Source: Alphaproteobacteria bacterium (lineage in GTDB: Bacteria > Pseudomonadota > Alphaproteobacteria > Kiloniellales > JAKSDN01). From it: 6,429 nucleotides of DNA. The translations under genes were made by a program, and so were the position numbers. Numbering within the stretch: position 1 is the stretch's first letter; each line of letters opens with the position of its first letter. Under the pieces are notes generated by a model. It was given only the letters and a program-made list of their open reading frames with translations, did not search any database and was not told the DNA's origin. The DNA lies in NCBI GenBank assembly GCA_030598385.1, contig JAUVQB010000088.1:1-6429 (forward strand), given 5' to 3'. This document shows, in pieces, positions 5,684 through 6,429 of the stretch.

Positions 5684-5782
5684 GAGGTCCTGCCGGAGCG
5701 ATCTCCCGAACCTCCGCCGTCCAACGCAATTGCGCCCGCTCTGCACCTAACACCGGACGTGCCGAGCAGAGTCTCAGGAGGT
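5684..5782 (+). promoter_or_regulatory. Possible switch-like RNA leader
   Basis: This non-coding stretch holds three segments that could pair in mutually exclusive ways. GAGGT (5684-5688) can pair with ACCTC (5710-5714), and ACCTCC (5710-5715) can instead pair with GGAGGT (5777-5782), the core of a perfect Shine-Dalgarno (AGGAGGT, 5776-5782). Between them are a palindrome CGCAATTGCG (5725-5734) and an inverted repeat CTCTGC/GCAGAG (5739-5744 and 5766-5771). Pairing of segments 2 and 3 would hide the ribosome site; pairing of 1 and 2 would free it. I recognise no known riboswitch class. Purine-rich 5-6-mers recur easily by chance, so this is speculative. Confidence 0.2.
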
Positions 5783-5787
5783 CTCAG
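5771..5787. repeat. Two GTCTCAG direct repeats around a Shine-Dalgarno
   Basis: GTCTCAG occurs at 5771-5777 and 5781-5787, separated by GAG, so the period is 10 bp. The AGGAGGT Shine-Dalgarno (5776-5782) is formed across the junction. The repeat is exact but short. Confidence 0.4.
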
Positions 5788-5788
5788 A

Positions 5789-5857
5789 TTGACCCAATCC
5801 GGACTTAAGGGCTCTCTTGGTGCGCCAATTGTGGAGGCGGGCCAAAAAGTGGATTGA
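5789..5857 (+). CDS. Candidate 22-residue small protein
   Basis: A TTG at 5789 sits 6-7 nt after a perfect AGGAGGT Shine-Dalgarno and opens 22 codons ending in TGA (5855-5857). The peptide starts MTQSGLKGSLGAP and ends with EAGQKVD. It is polar, has no membrane segment or signal peptide, and I recognise no family. A terminator-like hairpin follows directly. The support is the ribosome site and position alone; the reading frame is too short for coding statistics. It could equally be a leader peptide or not translated at all. Confidence 0.25.
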   Translation: MTQSGLKGSLGAPIVEAGQKVD

Positions 5858-5873
5858 GCGCGGATCGCGTTTT
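5856..5873 (+). terminator. Weak intrinsic-terminator-like hairpin
   Basis: CGCG (5859-5862), GAT loop, CGCG (5866-5869) and then TTTT (5870-5873) form a short GC hairpin with a brief T-tract. GU and AU pairs could extend the stem by three. It would end plus-strand transcripts from the DUF3303 side. It also overlaps the stop codon of the opposing cyclase gene. The stem and the T-tract are both short, so it would be inefficient at best. Confidence 0.3.
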
Positions 5874-6429
5874 AGACCGCGAGCCCGAACAGCTCCTGCG
5901 GCTCCCGGACGCCGCGAAGTGCGTGAAAGCCGAGGGACTCCAGCCCACGCTTGCTGCCGGCGGTCTCTTGAAAGGTGCTGGAAAATAGAATGTTGCGGCC
6001 GAGGGACCGGCATAGCGCTTGGATGCGGCTCGCCTCATTGACCGCCGGTCCGATCACCGTGAAGTCGAGCCGGTCGCTGGCTCCGATGTTGCCGTAGAAC
6101 ACTTCCCCCAGGTGCAGCGCCAAGCCGAAATCCATGATCGGCTTTCCGGTCGCTTCACGGCCCTCGTTGAACGCAGGGAAGACAGCGCGCAACTCCGCCG
6201 CCGCCGTGAGGGCGTCCTGGCATATGGCAGCGTCGTCTCGGCCCGTCAGATCGAAGGTGGCCAGCAGACCGTCCCCCATGAACTTAAGGATTTGGCCGTT
6301 GTTGGCCTGGACCGGTGCCGCCATCGCCTCGAGATAGTCGTCGAGTGCCGCGATGAGGATGTCACGCGGCAGGCTATCGGTCAGCTTGGTGAACCCGCGC
6401 AGATCGGAAAACCAGATGACGGCGCGGAT
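5872..6429 (-). CDS. Class III adenylate/guanylate cyclase, C-terminal part
   Basis: The reading frame stays open to the right window edge, giving the last 185 residues of a longer protein; the first in-frame ATG (6324) is internal. It is the class III nucleotide cyclase catalytic domain, which makes cAMP or cGMP. AVIWFSDLRGFT carries metal-binding Asp9, and ILKFMGDGLL (47-56) carries substrate Lys49 and metal-binding Asp53. DFTVIGPAVNEASRI (122-136) supplies Thr124, transition-state Asn131 and Arg135 (numbered from the window edge). Thr in place of the substrate-recognising Asp is the mark of class IIIb cyclases, some of which respond to bicarbonate. All catalytic residues in view are present, and Lys plus Thr favours ATP as substrate. 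The protein ends soon after the domain. The N-terminal sensor or membrane part lies outside the window, so its input and location are unknown. Confidence 0.9.
   Translation of the reverse strand: MRAVIWFSDLRGFTKLTDSLPRDILIAALDDYLEAMAAPVQANNGQILKFMGDGLLATFDLTGRDDAAICQDALTAAAELRAVFPAFNEGREATGKPIMDFGLALHLGEVFYGNIGASDRLDFTVIGPAVNEASRIQALCRSLGRNILFSSTFQETAGSKRGLESLGFHALRGVREPQELFGLAV

Noticed and set aside
1..6429. tRNA or rRNA genes, CRISPR arrays, insertion sequences, phage or defence genes
   Set aside because: None were seen on either strand. Composition is even, apart from the more AT-rich first 148 bases, and there are no transposase, integrase or repeat-spacer patterns.

Overview
This is a GC-rich chromosomal window (roughly two thirds G+C by eye) with tightly packed metabolic and housekeeping-type genes and no mobile element, RNA gene or CRISPR array. 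BluB, a stand-alone B3/4-domain protein, a PhyH-family dioxygenase, a DUF3303 protein and a class III nucleotide cyclase together suggest an alphaproteobacterium, perhaps Rhodospirillales-like. That is an inference from gene content and style, because no phylogenetic marker gene is present.

Layout from left to right: (1) 1-148 is non-coding and holds a short palindrome with a repeated half-site. (2) bluB is on the minus strand (149-820) and makes the lower ligand of vitamin B12. (3) A 178-bp divergent spacer carries an inverted repeat over a likely promoter. (4) A plus-strand pair follows: a stand-alone B3/4 (PheT-editing-like) domain protein (999-1697) and, 17 bp later, a fold-type IV transaminase resembling (R)-selective amine transaminases (1715-2656). 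(5) A converging minus-strand pair comes next: a PhyH-family Fe(II)/2-oxoglutarate dioxygenase (3171-3995) and, 16 bp downstream, an exported mono-haem cytochrome c (2675-3154). (6) A second divergent spacer separates this pair from a plus-strand MFS transporter with a TTG start (4134-5354) and a small DUF3303 protein (5384-5656). (7) A 215-bp non-coding stretch has a switch-like leader, a very strong Shine-Dalgarno sequence, a 22-codon ORF and a terminator-like hairpin. (8) The C-terminal catalytic domain of a class IIIb adenylate/guanylate cyclase lies on the minus strand and is cut by the right window edge.

There are three probable two-gene units: B3/4 plus transaminase, dioxygenase plus cytochrome, and MFS plus DUF3303. 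No single pathway visibly unites the window. No gene-free stretch exceeds 300 bases. The most useful leads are the altered active site of the transaminase and its pairing with the B3/4 protein, the His cluster in the cytochrome, and the structured 5657-5871 interval.
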